Source: Epiperipatus broadwayi | Lineage: Eukaryota > Onychophora > Udeonychophora > Euonychophora > Peripatidae | Direction: 5' to 3' | Assembly: GCA_028023455.1 (NCBI GenBank) | Contig: JAQFVV010006246.1 | Span: 6,028,363-6,092,362, forward strand | Length of the DNA stretch: 64,000 nucleotides | In this document: piece after piece, positions 32,201-40,075 of the stretch | How positions within the stretch are numbered: the stretch's first letter is position 1 | Layout of the letters: each line of letters starts with the position of its first letter | Made by a program: the position numbers and the translations under genes | The notes under the pieces: model-generated | The model's database searches: none | What the model saw: the letters and a program-made list of their open reading frames with translations, nothing else | Told to the model about the DNA's origin: nothing

Positions 32201-32930
32201 TTGTGGACCCTGTTCGTAGCCTGAATATAGCACTCTGCCCTAATAGATGTTTATATGCAATTAGTATGTAATTAATAGATTAACACTCCATTAATATAAT
32301 TTTAAAATACTGAATTTGTTTGTAACTATTTGAGAAATCATATCTAGATCCATATAGTGTTATAACATATTAGTATCATTTCAAGTGATAGAAATTTTTT
32401 TCCTTCTCTATTTGGAAATTGAACTGAGAACTTTTTGCTCACTAGATTATTATATTTCTTCGGAGATAACTTTTTTTCCCGATCCCAGTTGACAATCAAT
32501 TTCACAAATTACATGTCTTCAGAAGGCAAATTTTATGTATAAACTAGACTATATTCTCCATATCTTTCTTATTCTTATTTTAATTTTCAAATAGTCACAA
32601 TTATATATCATTTTAAGATCATTCAGCTTTTATCTTTTACTAGTTTTCTTTGTATTAGTTTAGTTCATTACAACATGATTATGTGTAGTGTATTTTTCAT
32701 AAAAATTTTGTCTATTGCTCTTTTTTTTAAAAAAATTGATTTGAATCATTTTGCAAAATTTCTTATTGAAAATAATACAATTTGTAAGTACTAAAAATGA
32801 TTACCAAATTACATTTTGTTTTTGTTTAGAGGAATATAAAGTTAAAGCCATGGAAGATTTGACAGAAAAAAATATAAAGCTTCTAAAAGAGGCTTCTCGG
32901 CAAAAGATCTCAGCTGCTACCATGGACTCG
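8207..32930 (+). CDS. RPS19BP1: AROS / RPS19BP1-like gene, exons 1-3 (3' end not found)
   Basis: AROS is a small basic nucleolar/nuclear protein that binds ribosomal protein S19 and the deacetylase SIRT1 and is linked to small-subunit biogenesis (family knowledge). Three short open segments with canonical splice sites join in matching phases (1/1, 1/1, then phase 0). The product starts MSSSLVKRGLHLF, matching the family's N-terminal MSxxLxxRGLxLL pattern. A lysine-rich basic stretch follows. The conserved core KSVLEEYK then leads into a helix ending NIKLLKE, which lines up without gaps with the human KSALDEYR...NLKFLTR block as I remember it. About 105 residues are encoded; the human protein is about 136, so only the C-terminal acidic tail exon(s) are missing. 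They are probably beyond the window or unrecognised. The introns are 11.3 and 13.1 kb. Identification rests on recalled family sequence, not a search. Confidence 0.8.
9176..9874 (-). pseudogene. RTE reverse transcriptase palm fragment
   Basis: 232 codons on the minus strand begin near the finger/palm region (FVDYKKAFDSI, motif A with its Asp). They continue through GVRQDDSISSKLF (motif B; a functional copy would read GVRQGDS) and HLDFAGDVVVF (motif C with the second catalytic Asp position changed to Gly-Asp order). They end in the thumb with LNRRAMQRF. Two key motifs are altered, so the product would be inactive. Role in the intact family: target-primed reverse transcription of the LINE RNA. 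Confidence 0.85.
10308..10361. repeat. 54-bp foldback-family end fragment inside RTE copy A
   Basis: Comparison with the 27.7-31 kb RTE copy shows that GCCTCTATGTTATC...GTGATCACATGATG is extra sequence between two RTE segments. The same GCATAAGAAATxGTGATCATGTGATG block forms the outer flank of foldback copies at 17050-17110 and 59740-59800. Confidence 0.6.
10424..10469. repeat. Short perfect-arm hairpin
   Basis: AGTAATGTGGAGTTACTATA is followed almost at once by its reverse complement TATAGTAATTCCACATTACT with one interrupting base, giving a strong hairpin of about 20 bp. It sits just beyond the RTE fragment and has no assigned role. Confidence 0.7.
11030..11250 (-). pseudogene. hAT transposase C-terminal (dimerisation) remnant
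   Basis: Minus-strand reading gives ELSDMFVSVLSPTHSKAKLERIF, then KNKLxNxxxxSTLN. This follows the pattern of the hAT C-terminal dimerisation domain (L-x-x-x-x-x-x-L-x-x-P-H-S-N-A-x-x-E-R-x-F, then K-N-K-L and T-L-N). The rest of the transposase is absent, and I see no terminal repeats around it. Serine-lysine in place of the usual serine-asparagine suggests decay. Confidence 0.6.
11298..11800. repeat. Tandem repeat, ~215-235-bp units (2.2 copies)
   Basis: AATAAAATTTATATGTAAATAAA...ATTTC...TTAGAAAxACATTC...CTTTATTTAAACTTATT...ACTAAACCGA...ATAATT occurs from about 11298, again from about 11533, and partially from about 11746. The units differ by point changes and small deletions. Confidence 0.75.
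12488..13087 (+). pseudogene. LINE endonuclease C-terminus and linker
   Basis: This segment shows the final endonuclease/exonuclease/phosphatase motifs: GDFN, an SLIDLLYFSPSL strand (family pattern SRIDxIYxS), and TDHMAL with the catalytic Asp-His pair. A helical linker of about 110 residues follows. It ends at an in-frame TGA after SIK. The frame continues without any shift for 43 codons to the next ATG, so this is one broken protein, not two genes. The N-terminal endonuclease half is missing because of 5' truncation. Confidence 0.8.
13217..14797 (+). pseudogene. LINE reverse transcriptase
   Basis: This is the reverse transcriptase portion of the LINE frame. Fingers region near HPISMIPLLTKIIE, motif A LDIAGAFD with catalytic Asp, motif B PQGSLLS, and motif C YMDDVVVF with both catalytic Asp present. 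The thumb contains KFLGFHLS and FGKVALLNALILPKI, typical of L1-like LINEs. All catalytic residues are intact, unlike the RTE copies in the window. The frame stops at TGA 14795 and resumes in the same frame. Confidence 0.85.
14798..15271 (+). pseudogene. LINE C-terminal zinc-binding (zf-RVT-like) segment
   Basis: In frame with the preceding segment, directly after its TGA. It contains WKLPPKIVDFLLKSNLHALPT, then CTLCQRQEETTNHFLFEC, the pattern of the zinc-binding domain C-terminal to RT in L1-like LINEs. It ends in TAG at 15269-15271 and is followed by the AT-rich 3' UTR. Confidence 0.8.
15610..16370. other. AT-rich intron DNA
   Basis: Contains a (TA)n run at 15757-15770 and no other supported feature. 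Confidence 0.6.
16371..16482 (+). repeat. tRNA-derived SINE-like copy
   Basis: The same head as at 7271 (GTCAAGCATTGGTGGTCGAGAGGTCAGCG) with the same CACATGAG tail and a longer poly-A. It differs by scattered changes and a short deletion around the variable region. Confidence 0.72.
16490..17030. other. AT-rich intron DNA with an unassigned open frame
   Basis: A 107-codon + frame (16463-16786) starts in the SINE poly-A and has no domain I recognise. It is not supported as a gene. Confidence 0.5.
17030..17110. repeat. Foldback-family end fragment
   Basis: AAAACTCTCTATACATATTGGCACTCAG followed by TAACAGTTAAGAGCAAGCATAAG and GTGATCATGTGATGTTTATTGGC matches the end and outer flank of the 59.8-kb copy, in a rearranged order. 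Confidence 0.65.
18185..18505. mobile_element. Foldback MITE, one-armed copy
   Basis: The left arm (AACTTTCCATACAGTATTGCC...) and loop sequence (GGATCTGAGAACACTGCACC) match the 5.6-kb and 59.8-kb copies. The second arm is absent, and the segment ends with the TTGTGCAAG...TATATGATGATC flank. An 85-codon open frame here is a by-product of the repeat. Confidence 0.75.
18655..18811. mobile_element. Palindromic MITE (~50-bp arms)
   Basis: Left arm TATACACTTTAATTTACACTC...CATATGATTTATTT (18655-18705) and its reverse complement (18761-18811) enclose about 55 bp. The centre contains CTGATGATGACTGCTGG...GAAACTG. A decayed relative of the centre sits near 62950. Confidence 0.8.
18812..19565. other. 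AT-rich intron 1 end
   Basis: Nothing supported apart from the T-rich tract and splice acceptor directly before exon 2. Confidence 0.6.
19566..19712 (+). CDS. RPS19BP1: AROS-like exon 2 (lysine-rich)
   Basis: The acceptor is a T-rich tract ending TTTAG (19565) and the donor is GTAAGA (19713). Of the three frames only one is open, and it is the frame demanded by exon 1: the split codon A|AA gives Lys. It encodes 48 codons rich in Lys (SKKKKLLKDP at the start, KPKKVNF later) and ends FKSVL plus one base, leading into exon 3. Confidence 0.82.
20582..21152 (-). mobile_element. RTE fragment B, 545 bp, with perfect 13-bp TSD
   Basis: ATTGCTATTCAAT occurs at 20582-20594 and again at 21140-21152, bracketing 545 bp collinear with the 3' end of the 27.7-kb RTE copy (minus strand). 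The 3' terminus is a (CATCATCATC) tail directly abutting the target repeat. Minus-strand reading gives the thumb and C-terminal region (TWTLNRRAIQRL, WVREQTGVTD, RPNVRWVDEI). It is 5'-truncated, as usual for LINEs. The intact TSD marks a relatively recent insertion. Confidence 0.92.
21316..21519 (-). pseudogene. Penelope-like element C-terminal fragment (inverted copy)
   Basis: Reads HEKDTGHTIDFDEAKVVFFE, then RNEIKRRIKES. This is the H-x-x-x-x-G-H-x-I-D-x-D...E-R-x-x-x-K-R-x-I-K-E-S pattern found at the C-terminal end of many Penelope-like polyproteins, after the GIY-YIG endonuclease. This copy extends 58 bp further upstream (through the palindrome spacer) than its partner. Everything N-terminal is missing. 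Confidence 0.75.
21532..21705 (+). pseudogene. Penelope-like element C-terminal fragment (direct copy)
   Basis: Mirror copy of the minus-strand fragment, beginning at about IFDEAKVVFFERNEIK and ending GGWEVNGFVGSF-stop. A 3' UTR follows to beyond 21841. The only visible amino-acid difference in the shared part is Val/Ile near SSFN. Confidence 0.75.
21745..21773 (+). ncRNA. Degenerate hammerhead-like motif in Penelope-like 3' UTR
   Basis: CTTGAGAAGTCTGC..TTG..TAGCAGTGAAAC has a perfect stem II-like hairpin CTGCT/AGCAG closed by TGT, followed by GAAAC. The upstream core reads CTTGAGA instead of CTGANGA, so it would probably not cleave. Penelope-like elements are known to carry hammerhead ribozymes in their LTR-like repeats. 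The mirror arm has the same motif at about 21248-21276 (minus). Confidence 0.35.
21994..22026 (+). ncRNA. Second hammerhead-like core
   Basis: CTGAAGA (perfect CTGANGA) is followed by a GGTAC/GTACC stem with loop TAAACTAT, then CAAAA. A functional core would have GAAA here, and CCGAAA to CCAAAA is the expected CpG decay product. Likely the terminus of a related retroelement. Confidence 0.35.
22050..24506. other. AT-rich intron 2 DNA
   Basis: No gene or recognisable element; short (TA)n runs only. Confidence 0.6.
24512..25164 (+). repeat. 5' LTR of gypsy element
   Basis: Starts TGCTATGATACATATAT and runs to CTGGATATAT. It is collinear with 30951-31580, for example GGAAATTGCAACAGGCTAAT, TTAATAAAGAAGAGCTCTA and TCCAGCTGCCAACTGA. 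Confidence 0.88.
25300..25480 (+). pseudogene. gypsy protease C-terminal remnant
   Basis: A + frame shows a hydrophobic, LPLYV-containing stretch followed by NPILGRS. This corresponds to the end of Ty3/gypsy aspartic proteases (L-P-L-Y-V...L-L-G-R-x-W-L). Stops interrupt the frame (for example TAA near 25394 and TGA near 25467). Confidence 0.6.
25640..26800. other. Gypsy interior without recognisable RT; foreign-looking patch
   Basis: This is where RT and RNase H should lie. Most is AT-rich noise, but 26140-26440 is noticeably less AT-rich. On the minus strand it reads a short charged segment (EEEIREMFNAQMRDKF, ending in a stop near 26355), which resembles real protein but which I cannot assign. 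It may be a separate insertion. Confidence 0.35.
26826..27180 (+). pseudogene. gypsy integrase core remnant
   Basis: Recognisable blocks in order: FMEKIFFVVVHVYSKW (the first catalytic Asp of the usual V-D-x-Y-S-K-W is His), TDNGIEFSS with the second Asp, and SQSNGIVEKAV with the catalytic Glu. TPVDLLL follows. Frameshifts and stops separate them. Integrase would insert the element's cDNA; this copy cannot function. Confidence 0.8.
27189..27512 (+). pseudogene. gypsy post-integrase C-terminal domain remnant
   Basis: 107 codons follow the integrase core. RKWLQGIIMKI, then VCEIRLEDSKVCKSDINHI matches the SH3-like segment after gypsy integrases (R-K-W-x-x-G-x-I...Y-x-V-x-L-x-D-G-R-x-x-R-R-H-x-D-H-I/L). 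An acidic tail continues past the stop at 27510 to near 27690. Confidence 0.7.
27725..27753 (+). repeat. 3' LTR, first 29 bp (split by RTE)
   Basis: TGCTATACACACACACACATATGTATAT corresponds to the 5' LTR start TGCTATGATACATATATAT. The RTE insertion starts immediately after, in the (CA)n(TA)n tract. Confidence 0.8.
27991..28437 (-). pseudogene. RTE RT thumb and C-terminus
   Basis: 148 codons: the VNRYKYLGQIIN strand, IKFDWSAFGRNN, SETWTLNRRAMQRL, and RDRKRNVWVREQTGVTDL. Homology continues in another frame to about 27840 (RWxDEIRK, as in copy B). Confidence 0.85.
28409..28858 (-). pseudogene. RTE RT palm
   Basis: 149 codons in the same frame as the fingers segment but separated by stops. Motif A reads FVDYEKAFDSI, motif B GVRQGDSISP, and motif C HLDFGDDVVVF. 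The catalytic pair is present, with Gly replacing the usual Ala of FADD. The frame shifts after about 28435. Confidence 0.88.
29033..29806 (-). pseudogene. RTE linker and RT fingers
   Basis: 257 codons. A lysine-rich helical linker (about residues 1-150) leads into RT motifs 0-2: VEDFYQELYSN, EVRHAIKFMKKGKAPGNDGI, and VPDDWKNAVLI. The frame is lost beside the T-rich run near 29035. Confidence 0.85.
29856..30143 (-). pseudogene. RTE endonuclease, C-terminal part
   Basis: MGDFNARIGKQ (catalytic Asp-Asn), NEREHRLVEFAEKEKLYIMN, a KWTWKHPNEGTAELDYILTN block (substrate-binding Trp and Asp), and a final GSDH carrying the catalytic Asp-His. It is separated from the first part by one frameshift and from the RT part by another near 29830. 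Confidence 0.85.
30107..30697 (-). pseudogene. RTE AP-like endonuclease, N-terminal part
   Basis: Starts MTDKNKSWPLFPGGC, then TYNCRSL (strand with catalytic Asn), DIIGLCEVRRKGEE (catalytic Glu), RFIINKKW, and VQVYAPTSS. These are the EEP-fold motifs. The frame shifts near 30140, where the reading passes to the adjacent segment carrying GDFNARIG. In intact elements this domain nicks target DNA. Confidence 0.85.
30951..31580 (+). repeat. 3' LTR, remaining 630 bp
   Basis: Resumes with CACACACATATATATATATAATTAAAG and follows the 5' LTR to CTGGATATAT. CACACACATAT on both sides of the RTE is compatible with a target duplication but is simple sequence. Confidence 0.88.
31586..32829. other. AT-rich intron 2 end
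   Basis: Nothing beyond microsatellite (31670-31690), poly-A/T runs and the acceptor of exon 3. Confidence 0.6.
32830..32930 (+). CDS. RPS19BP1: AROS-like exon 3 (conserved core)
   Basis: The acceptor is TTTGTTTAG (32829) and the donor is GTGAGT (32931). The split codon G|AG gives Glu and restores the family core K-S-x-L-E-E-Y-K. The exon encodes a predicted amphipathic helix (MEDLTEKNIKLLKE) and ends in phase 0 after ATMDS. The corresponding human segment continues with a basic patch and an acidic EEDF tail, not seen in this window. Confidence 0.82.
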
Positions 32931-34960
32931 GTGAGTTTGCAATATTTAGAGAATTTATATTTGAAATAAAATTTAAAAAAAAATAGCTTTCATGCTTTGT
33001 TTATTTAGTTATTTAGAGTGATTTGATGAGATTTCATAATATTTAAGTTTATTGTATAAGTGATATATATATAGACTTCTCTTATACACATTATATATAT
33101 ATTAAATTACATAATAGTATGAAAGAGGCAAGAGAAAGAGAAGAGAGCATTGAGAGCCATGTAGAGAGAGAAAGAGAGAGATAGCAGTTATAATTTGTAA
33201 TAGAATGCAGACATTGGTGCCATATAGAGTAAAGGGTACATTTTGTTACATACAAAGTTCATGTAATCTTGTCAGATATATTAAAGAATAATGCCCGAGT
33301 TCAAATTTAGTGTAAATAATATTTTTCATACAAAGATATATATTTTATAACATGTTCCATAAATATTTTATATGGTCATATAATCTTCTATGAATTTATT
33401 TATAAGTTTGTTAAATCTTTTATGTAAGTATCATATATGTCTTTTTGAATATAATATATCTTCTTAAATATATATGTGTGTTTAATATGTATTATATGAA
33501 GCCCAGTTGGGTGCCTTGGCTAAATCCAATACTTTATTATGCAAATATATTACTATTCAGTAAAATCAATCAATAGCTCAGGGTTTAAATATGTATTAGG
33601 CTAATATTAACTAAAAAAAAAATGAAGTCAGATTAAAAAAAAAAAAAAATATTTACAAACAAACACACAACTTTTACTATTGCAAAAAAAAAAAAAAGGA
33701 TTTTGTTTTTACTAATCTAAAAATATATATATAATCAAACGTGTGCGTGCCTTAAGAGATCATATAAATATATAGTGCATGTGTTTCAAGTCAGTGTTAA
33801 ATCTCATTATTTGGTAATAACTTTATGCTTAAAATATGGTTTGAATATTATTCTATTTTTATTATCCAAAATTTTGTTGGTAGATTTACTTGATATTTTT
33901 CATTGGATCCATTAACTGTAAATATCTAAATTAGTAAGTTCATCTCGAGACATCAAAAAAAATAATGGGTGACATTTCCTAGCTCTTCCTATTCCATTTT
34001 TTTCATGGTATAAAATTCTACTATCACTAAATATTTGTATATGGAGAGAGCACTGTGCTGTGTTCTCTAACTGGATTCCTTCTTTGGATCCACTTAAGTA
34101 AATAAATTCCAATGAACTTAAAAGAGTTTGCCAGGACCAATAATTTACATTAAAAAAAAATCAGATTTCCAAAATATTACATTCATACACTTATGATACA
34201 AACTCACATAAGGGTAGTGTATGCATCAAATAACTGTGTATAAAAAGATTTATACAATTTATGTTACTGCTTTTACTTATTTTTGGCATTTTTGTTTTTT
34301 CATAACGTAGGAGCTAAAAATAAATTATTATATATATGTTGTAACAGTATAAATTGGACAAGTCCTCTTATAAATGCCTCCAAGTTTTTTGAGTACACCA
34401 AATCTGTAATAATATAAATGGGCTAACTGAAATTAATAGAGTCACACAAATTTGTAATGGAATAAATTTGAGCAATAATTTTATTTAATCCCTATTAGAC
34501 TAACGTTTAAAATCTATTAATAATATTTATTTATTAAACAAATGATAACCGGTCTGGACACCAAAATTGTAAAACACAAAATAAAAATAATGCATTTGAA
34601 CATTTATAACAGATGTATTAGTTAATAGTTTATAATATTGGGATTAGTTCTTGAAATAACCCTTTTATTATTATGTACTAAAATTTATAATAGTGTTAAA
34701 GAATGAATAAAATTATTTAAGCTTAATGATTATATATAATGTTTGTATCAATCATTTATTGACCAGCTTTTATGTTTGAATAATACCAGATTGATGTATA
34801 TGAAAACATTAGGTTCACTTTTTATAATTACTGAATTCTAATAATGTTTATGATTGCATAGAGACTTTAAATTATTATTATTATATCATATACTTACCAA
34901 ATCAAATAAAACTATTAACTCAGATTAATAAATAAAACAATCATTTTATTTACAAAATCC
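32931..34960. other. AT-rich DNA downstream of exon 3
   Basis: Contains a GA-rich tract at 33121-33185 and (TA)n runs. I looked for the next AROS exon (basic patch, then an acidic EEDF-like tail, acceptor phase 0) and did not find it here. Confidence 0.5.
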
Positions 34961-35214
34961 AAATTATTGTCCATTTGATCATAACCTTGTCAAATTATTT
35001 ATTTCTTGGCACACAAATAGACATATATATATATATTAATTCAAATATAGTAAAACTTTATAATCTTTACCAGAATGCACTTAAACCAAATTCAATTTCT
35101 TTCTATTGTTAAAATAGGTTAACATCACAAAAAACAAATTGTCTTTTGGAGCAAATACTATTTTCTACTTAGCTTTTCATTGTGCAATTTACATTAAACA
35201 TTTAATACTTCTAT

Positions 35215-37868
35215 AATGTACCAGTCAAAAAACCCACCAAAAGAACTGCAAGTCGAATCCAAACTCAGCTGAACCAAAACTGAATTTAAACCCAACTCAA
35301 CAGCTCAGATTAGTAGAAATCTAAATCGACGGCACAGTGCTTTGCGCCAAGAAACTAGCTCAACGGTTGGTGAGGATCAGAGACCCCTGAACTGACATTA
35401 ATATCTGATAATAAACTGACTAAAATAATTTTAAATCGAATCATATGTATATGTTCGGATTGCCAACACAGACAGCGAGCATTAACATTAAAATAATTAT
35501 AAAAGAATTAAGAACCAAGTGTGTTTAGAAAATATTTAATAATAATAATTTGTTTTGTTTGAATTTTAAATAATGATTATATTAATCACCTCTAGCCTTT
35601 AACAGAATTTATAATAATAATAAGAGTGGTGGTCCTTATTATATGCCAATGAATATTACGCAATATTGGAATTCTATGTCTATGCCCCCAACAAGAAAAT
35701 AAAGGCAAATAAAGGTATTCATTAGTAAAGGAAATTATTACTCTAAATTTTATTACGACAGAATGTGAGATTTATTTTCACATTCGCAAATTCATTCATG
35801 AAGAGGAAGATACGTATTTTAGGGCATAACTTTAATCTTTATTGGAAAACTTATTTTGAGTTATAACGGAGAATTTGTTCGACTTTAATTGAAATCACTT
35901 CATCACGAATTACGAGCATCAGAGCGGGCTTTACTGGAACAGAGAGGTAACGGTGCTGACGAATTATGAGCTATAAAATGAAATTGAAAGATAATAGCTA
36001 GTCGATAATCGAAGTCCTATGGCGGCTTGCATCTGACAAGTCTTATGCCCTTTGACTAATATGAACAGGAGAGGAAGAGCTTTCTTCCTCGATAATTTAA
36101 ATAACAGAAATATAATCACCGACCAGCCTAACGGAGTGGAAGATTGCCCTACATCAGCAACGTTGGAAGATGATGACTTGATAGTCATCGTTTGAATACT
36201 AAAACCCATATAGAATGCTCTACGTGATGACTTGATCAATTAATTAAAGTCAAACGAGCTTTTAACAAAAACTATTTTAAAGCATTTGCAAATCATATTA
36301 ATTATGCCCCAATCCTCGTGCCCTTCCTGAATCTAAATAGCAATTAACTGAAATTTGAATTAGAGTCGATTCCTTTATTGACCCTTTTGCAGAAAACATT
36401 TTAAGATTATATATATGAATAAATACATATTGCTAAACACGAGAAAATAGCTGGGGCATAGATTAAAAATGGAGCTAATAATTTATTATTAGCCAATTAT
36501 AAAAATAACACACATTTAATAATTTCTTTCGACTCGATAATTGATAGAACGGTAAATCTAGTTCTAATGGCGAGAATTACTATTAGAATTAATATATTAT
36601 TATTTGCACAAGGCAAAGGAAACAAAGGAGATCATCGAGTCGAAAGATTATTGGCATATAATTAAAAATAAATGACATGAATAAATCACACGATAAATAT
36701 ATATATATAATATAGTAAATGAACCGCCAAGTAAGAAAAGAGAAAGTTTAAAAACTAGAGATTGAGAGAATTACGATATAAATTTACAGTAGCATGAATA
36801 AAAGGTTTTATAAAGATTGTTACATTAAAGAATAAAAGAGCTTTAAAAGGGAGTGTAAAATAAAGTTCGGAACTGGCCAGAAATTTATGGAAATATATTA
36901 CCCATTTCTTCCGGGCTGGATCCTTAGGTTACATGTCCGAGTTGGTAAAAAATGTAGACACCATTTGATTGATTACTTGAACAGCATTTTATTTGATTTT
37001 GGCAGCCTGATTTGTCTGGAAAGAATTTAGCAGCTTTATTGAAGATTTTTAGGGGACTTCAGGAACAAGTAGCCAGATTCCTGACGTTTAGCCCCTTACC
37101 ATGATCGAAACACTATTTAAAACGCACAGAGTGTACTGCACTTCTCTACAACAAAGATGGCTTCTCTTTCCAAACTTTTCAGTGCTATATATCTGTCCTC
37201 TGATGCCTTCAGGCTAGCGCTTCTTTCATTATCAATGTTTTTAGATTTACTGGTTGTTTTTAGACACATTTCTTCGATAAGGCTTTCAAACTCATTAACT
37301 TGAATTCATTTTCTAATTAGAAAATGAATTCTTAAAATCAGAAAATGATTTTAATTAGGAAATCCTTATCTTTTTCTAATTAATAAAACTTTAACTGTTG
37401 TTTTTGGAAAGGGAAAATCTGAAAGCTTATCGAAAGAATGTAGCTTTTAATCAATAAAACTTTAACAAATTATTTAAAAATAAAATCAAACATTCCCGAC
37501 ACAATGAAACTTTTAAACAATTATATATATCTAAATATTTACAAATATATACGCAGTTATAATATATAAATTCATGAATAATTCTATCATGAATTTATTA
37601 ATAGAATTGGTCAATTTAAATCTGAAACTAATTAATTTTAATACGCATTTATGAAATAAGTTATTCTTTATGGAAATTAGCATGGATTGAACGTATAAAG
37701 TCCCATTGCATCGGAAATTTAAGGTTAGTACTAGGGTTTGAAGTGGGCTTATGGCTAGATGTCATTAAGCTAGGATCGAACTCAGATCCGACTGCTTCAA
37801 TAAGGCTAAGACCTTAGTACATGCACCTTGAGTGCTTAATTTTAGCAAGAGAGACCTCTACAAATCAT
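35215..37868. other. Unclassified 2.65-kb insertion in direct-repeat copy 1
   Basis: Absent from the second block, so it is an insertion here or a deletion there. It is less AT-rich than the flanks and has no recognisable coding domain. Visible structure: a 14-bp inverted repeat TCTTTCGACTCGAT (about 36526) with its complement (about 36634); a perfect 30-bp palindrome at 37302-37331; and a TATTTAAAA box near 37110 followed by GC-richer sequence. Confidence 0.5.
37302..37331. repeat. Perfect 30-bp palindrome
   Basis: GAATTCATTTTCTAA is followed immediately by its exact reverse complement TTAGAAAATGAATTC. No role can be assigned. Confidence 0.85.
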
Positions 37869-39049
37869 AATATTGTTTTAAAATTTATTTACTGCTAGAT
37901 GCAGTATACCAACTAAAGTGATAAAGATATATAGAGGGTCCTCACTTAAATCACAGAGAATTTATATAATTTGCTTACTGATGTAACATTTAGTCATTGA
38001 AGTTAGATACAGTATCTAATGATTGTCTCAAATTTACTTCTTTTAATCCATTGAGTGATTACTTTGCTTAGAATTCATTCAAATACAGTGTTCCTGAACA
38101 AAATGTTTCCTTTTAATTTTTAAAAAGAAAATAATTTTAATTTTAATTTCTTCTCACTAAATTACAAAACAGAGAATAAAAAAATATACATTTGTTTGTT
38201 TAACAAAAATATTATTACATTTTATATATCTTTAATAACAATGTTATATTAAAAATAAATGTAATTTAAAATTTTCACAATAACCTAATTACTCATGCAT
38301 ATATAATCATACACATATGAAAGCATAATGTTATTTATTAATTTAAATCAATTGTTGGTAAAGTATAGACAAAACATTAATTTAAAACCTATCAAAGTAT
38401 ATGTTAAAACCTATGTACTATACCTATAGTAAGATATAAAATTTAACGTAAGAAATCACCTATTGTATTATTTAAATTAAAAAAATAAAAAAGAATTGTG
38501 AATATTACTTTGTATTTGGATGTATCTACAATAACTTTAAAATTAAAATAAGCATCGCTTGATGATCATAAACAGTTAATAAAATAAATTCATGACACTT
38601 TTTTTAAAAATTTTTGGTATTAAAGAATTGATTTGAGATGCAATTTTCACAATAATTTCAGTTTTAATAATGTTAGAGCAAAAAGTTATACATTGATAGA
38701 AACTAGAAAAACTAAGGAAAAATATATGGCTAAGAAAACAGTTTACAAAAATCTGGATATGCTAACACAACTATATCTATAAATTTCCTTTGATTTTTTT
38801 AAAAATCTTTGTTTTGACATTCTTCTCCAATAACTGCAGAAGAGATTGCATACCCATGGATAAGTTGAGATAGAATTTGTGATAAAAATTACACAAAACT
38901 AAAAATTTGATTTGACTTGCTTACTGGTTATGGTAGTCTCAAAATCCTGTCCTCATCCATATATGACCTAAAAATAGCCAGCAAAGTATTTTTTTTATAT
39001 ATTTATTTGCAAACCTTTCATTTTACATTCTTGGGAAAAAAAGTTCCAA

Positions 39050-39560
39050 ATGTATTGAATGCTCTTGAAGGCTTGGGGAGGTAATTATAATACCACATCG
39101 TCCACATATAATGTTACAATAGGTTTATCTTATGATAAAATCTGGCCCAGACTTTTCAATAAGCCTGCTCCATTGTTTATCAATCCAAAGGGCATTCACT
39201 GAAATTGAAAAGAGTAACCTTCATATTATTTCCTGACATCCTCATAAAGTTCAATCTGCCAATAGCTTGACATTAAATCCAAGATGGTAAAAACTTATTG
39301 ACCTCTGAATTTAATAAGCTCATTTTGGATAAGTGGTGGGATATTTCTACCTGGAACCATAATTTTATTTAATTGTCTAGCATCTAGGCATAGCTTCACT
39401 GATCTATCTTTTTTCTTTACCACCACTAAGAGATTATTATAAGGTGATGAGCACTTAGCCACTGGTCCCCACTTCACCATTTGCTGCAATTGTTTTTCTA
39501 TTTCCCTTTGATATTGTTGAGGGATGGATTAAGATTTTTAATTCTCCTTTGACCTTCAAT
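39050..39560 (-). pseudogene. gypsy reverse transcriptase remnant
   Basis: Includes QLQQMVKWG, SSPYNNLLVVVKKKD, and KLCLDARQLNK (39489-39295). Further on come ILDLMSSYWQIEL (motif A), FGL, and TLYVDDVV (motif C, about 39093-39110) with both Asp present. It is interrupted by stops and frameshifts but easily recognised. RT function: copying element RNA into cDNA. Confidence 0.88.
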
Positions 39561-39779
39561 ATGATGTATACACTCTTTAATAATTCTGGGTGTTTCTGAG
39601 TTCACTATATTGCTTCACCATCTGGTATAATCCCTCTTTCCATATTCCATTAACAAATACACCCATTTTAGTACATTTCAACATGTCCTGAGATTTTCTT
39701 TTAACTTCGTACAAATAATTTTATTTAAAGAATACAATCTTGTAGATGGAATTTTGTCTCTGTACACTCACTTGACTTT

Positions 39780-40075
39780 TTGTATAGTCAAATATACAGC
39801 CAAACTAGTACATAAAGTTTGATCCAAGCACCACATTGTAAATCGACCCATTTAATATTAAAAAAAAATATTGTAAAGATATTTGCTTTATTTTAAGATT
39901 AATCCATATGTGCTTGGATCCCATCAGTACATTCTTTTTATTAGCCAACCTTACTTGTAACAATTTTACTGGGACAATTTTGTATCAAAAGACTAAAAAT
40001 CACAGTACATTCATATAATTCTTCTGAAATCACTGAAATTTGACTTCTGAATCCATAAGGGCAATGACTTCCAAC
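39780..40075 (-). pseudogene. gypsy protease remnant
   Basis: The catalytic triad reads Asp-Ser-Glu (IALMDSE) where the family has D-S/T-G. About 80 residues later come VVLGSNF and FGCIFDYTKSQV, matching the family's V-I-L-G-x-D-F-L...F-G-x-x-I-D-F pattern. Frameshifts and stops intervene. Confidence 0.65.

Larger units (their letters stand above)
34961..38615. repeat. Direct-repeat block, copy 1 (interrupted)
   Basis: Bases 34961-35212 and 37870-38615 are collinear with 45018-45550 plus 47706-47995, for example TCCATTTGATCATAA, CCAACTAAAGTGATA, GAACAAAATGTTTCC and TTGTTTGTTTAACAAAAAT. About 10 kb separates the copies. Divergence is substantial. No coding sequence is visible in the shared part. 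Confidence 0.8.

Noticed and set aside
35964-36239. 91-codon minus frame as a gene
   Set aside because: No domain, no context, and it lies within an unclassified insertion.
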